Position numbers and translations under genes: made by a program. A DNA stretch of 6,960 nt from the NCBI GenBank assembly GCA_028709135.1, contig JAQVXN010000099.1:1-6960 (forward strand), in the 5' to 3' direction. Of the stretch, positions 6,338 to 6,960 are shown in pieces; the first letter of the stretch is position 1, and the number at the start of each line of letters is the position of its first letter. A model generated the notes under the pieces. The model was given only the letters and a program-made list of their open reading frames with translations, was not told the origin of the DNA and ran no database searches. Source of the stretch: Bacteroidaceae bacterium (GTDB lineage: Bacteria > Bacteroidota > Bacteroidia > Bacteroidales > Bacteroidaceae).

Positions 6338-6960
6338 ATCGCGCATATTCTTCAGTCTTCTACTTCCAGCATGTAGTTTGTTACCCATCCACGCCGATGA
6401 TTTTGGTTTGTGGACAGATGCAGGACTATCTCAGAATCTAGGTTCAACGGGCCTTTCAGCCGACGTTGATCTTGGATTTCGCATGAACAACAACTGGAGA
6501 AATGTTGACCGATGGAGTGCAGGCGCAGATCTCAGCTACAATTTGACCAAATTTCTCAAAATTGGTGCAGGATATGATTTCCTTTATAGCTACCAACAAT
6601 CTGTTTATCAAGACAAATATAGCGATACATCGTGGAAAGGATATAATTTGGAAAATAGTTACTGGCGCTCCAAAAATCGTTTTCACGTTGATTTAAAAGG
6701 AAAAATTGACGTCAGTCGCTTTACGTTTTCCTTGCGTGAACGCTATCAACTCACCGAATATAATTTCGTTTCCTATCGCAAAGACAAATATCGCTATAAC
6801 ACACAGCAGAATCTAGATGGAACAACATCTTATATTCTCCAAAGTGGTTATCCCGAAAGTGAACAGGATTACAAATCGCATAAAACGAAACATTATCTCC
6901 GCTCGTGTCTACAGATGGAATACAACATCTCTCATTGTGCCATAAATCCATACGCATCTT
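6330..6960 (+). CDS. DUF2490-like outer-membrane beta-barrel protein, 5' part (runs off window)
   Basis: An open frame of 210 codons from the ATG at 6330 to the window end with no stop. Seen: a signal peptide MNKSRIFFSLLLPACSLLPIHA with likely cleavage after A22, then DDFGLWTDAGLS. Alternating polar/hydrophobic strands rich in Tyr, Phe, Trp, Asn and Asp follow, for example SAGADLSYNLTKFLKIGAGY and FTFSLRERYQL. These fit an outer-membrane barrel of the DUF2490 type, where each strand pair is a hairpin. The start overlaps the DUF4956 stop by 8 bases (ATGAATAA), which points to translational coupling and a shared role. The cysteine in the signal region (LPAC) does not make a good lipobox. Alternatives are another small porin-like barrel; barrel nature is more certain than the family name. 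The full length cannot be judged here. Confidence 0.75.
   Translation, partial: MNKSRIFFSLLLPACSLLPIHADDFGLWTDAGLSQNLGSTGLSADVDLGFRMNNNWRNVDRWSAGADLSYNLTKFLKIGAGYDFLYSYQQSVYQDKYSDTSWKGYNLENSYWRSKNRFHVDLKGKIDVSRFTFSLRERYQLTEYNFVSYRKDKYRYNTQQNLDGTTSYILQSGYPESEQDYKSHKTKHYLRSCLQMEYNISHCAINPYAS

Noticed and set aside
6366..6376. Lipobox in the signal region of the barrel protein
   Set aside because: LPAC has proline at -2 and the signal-peptide hydrophobic stretch continues past the cysteine to a better signal peptidase I site (IHA/DD).

Overview
The window looks like a chromosome segment from the Bacteroidota, order Bacteroidales, most likely a Prevotella-like genus (genus is inference). Supporting signs are the AT-rich intergenic DNA, the lack of strong Shine-Dalgarno sequences before most starts, promoters of the Bacteroidota type (TTTG at -33, TAnnTTTG at -7), and genes typical of the group. 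All genes read rightwards.

Layout. 1-907 holds the 3' end of lutB and all of lutC, the iron-sulfur and LUD-domain subunits of an L-lactate oxidising enzyme. 908-1128 holds the promoter and a probable hairpin leader for rplS (ribosomal protein L19, 1129-1503), which ends in a strong terminator. 1655-3865 is a secreted family 3 beta-glucosidase (BglX type), ending in a second strong terminator about 100 bases past its stop.

3866-4868 is about 1 kb without a convincing gene. It holds that terminator, a four-copy 21-base repeat with a small palindrome in each unit, two other inverted repeats, a possible orphan promoter, and at its right end an excellent Bacteroidota promoter.

That promoter drives a three-gene operon: a VTC-fold polyphosphate polymerase-like protein (4869-5600), a multi-pass DUF4956 membrane protein (5648-6337), and the start of a DUF2490-like outer-membrane barrel protein (6330 onwards, cut by the window end). 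The first two recall the yeast VTC arrangement, in which a catalytic tunnel domain works with a membrane module. The third gene overlaps the second by 8 bases and would add an outer-membrane component. The function of the trio is not known to me. It and the palindromic repeat array are the most interesting parts of the window; the rest is ordinary core or carbohydrate metabolism.
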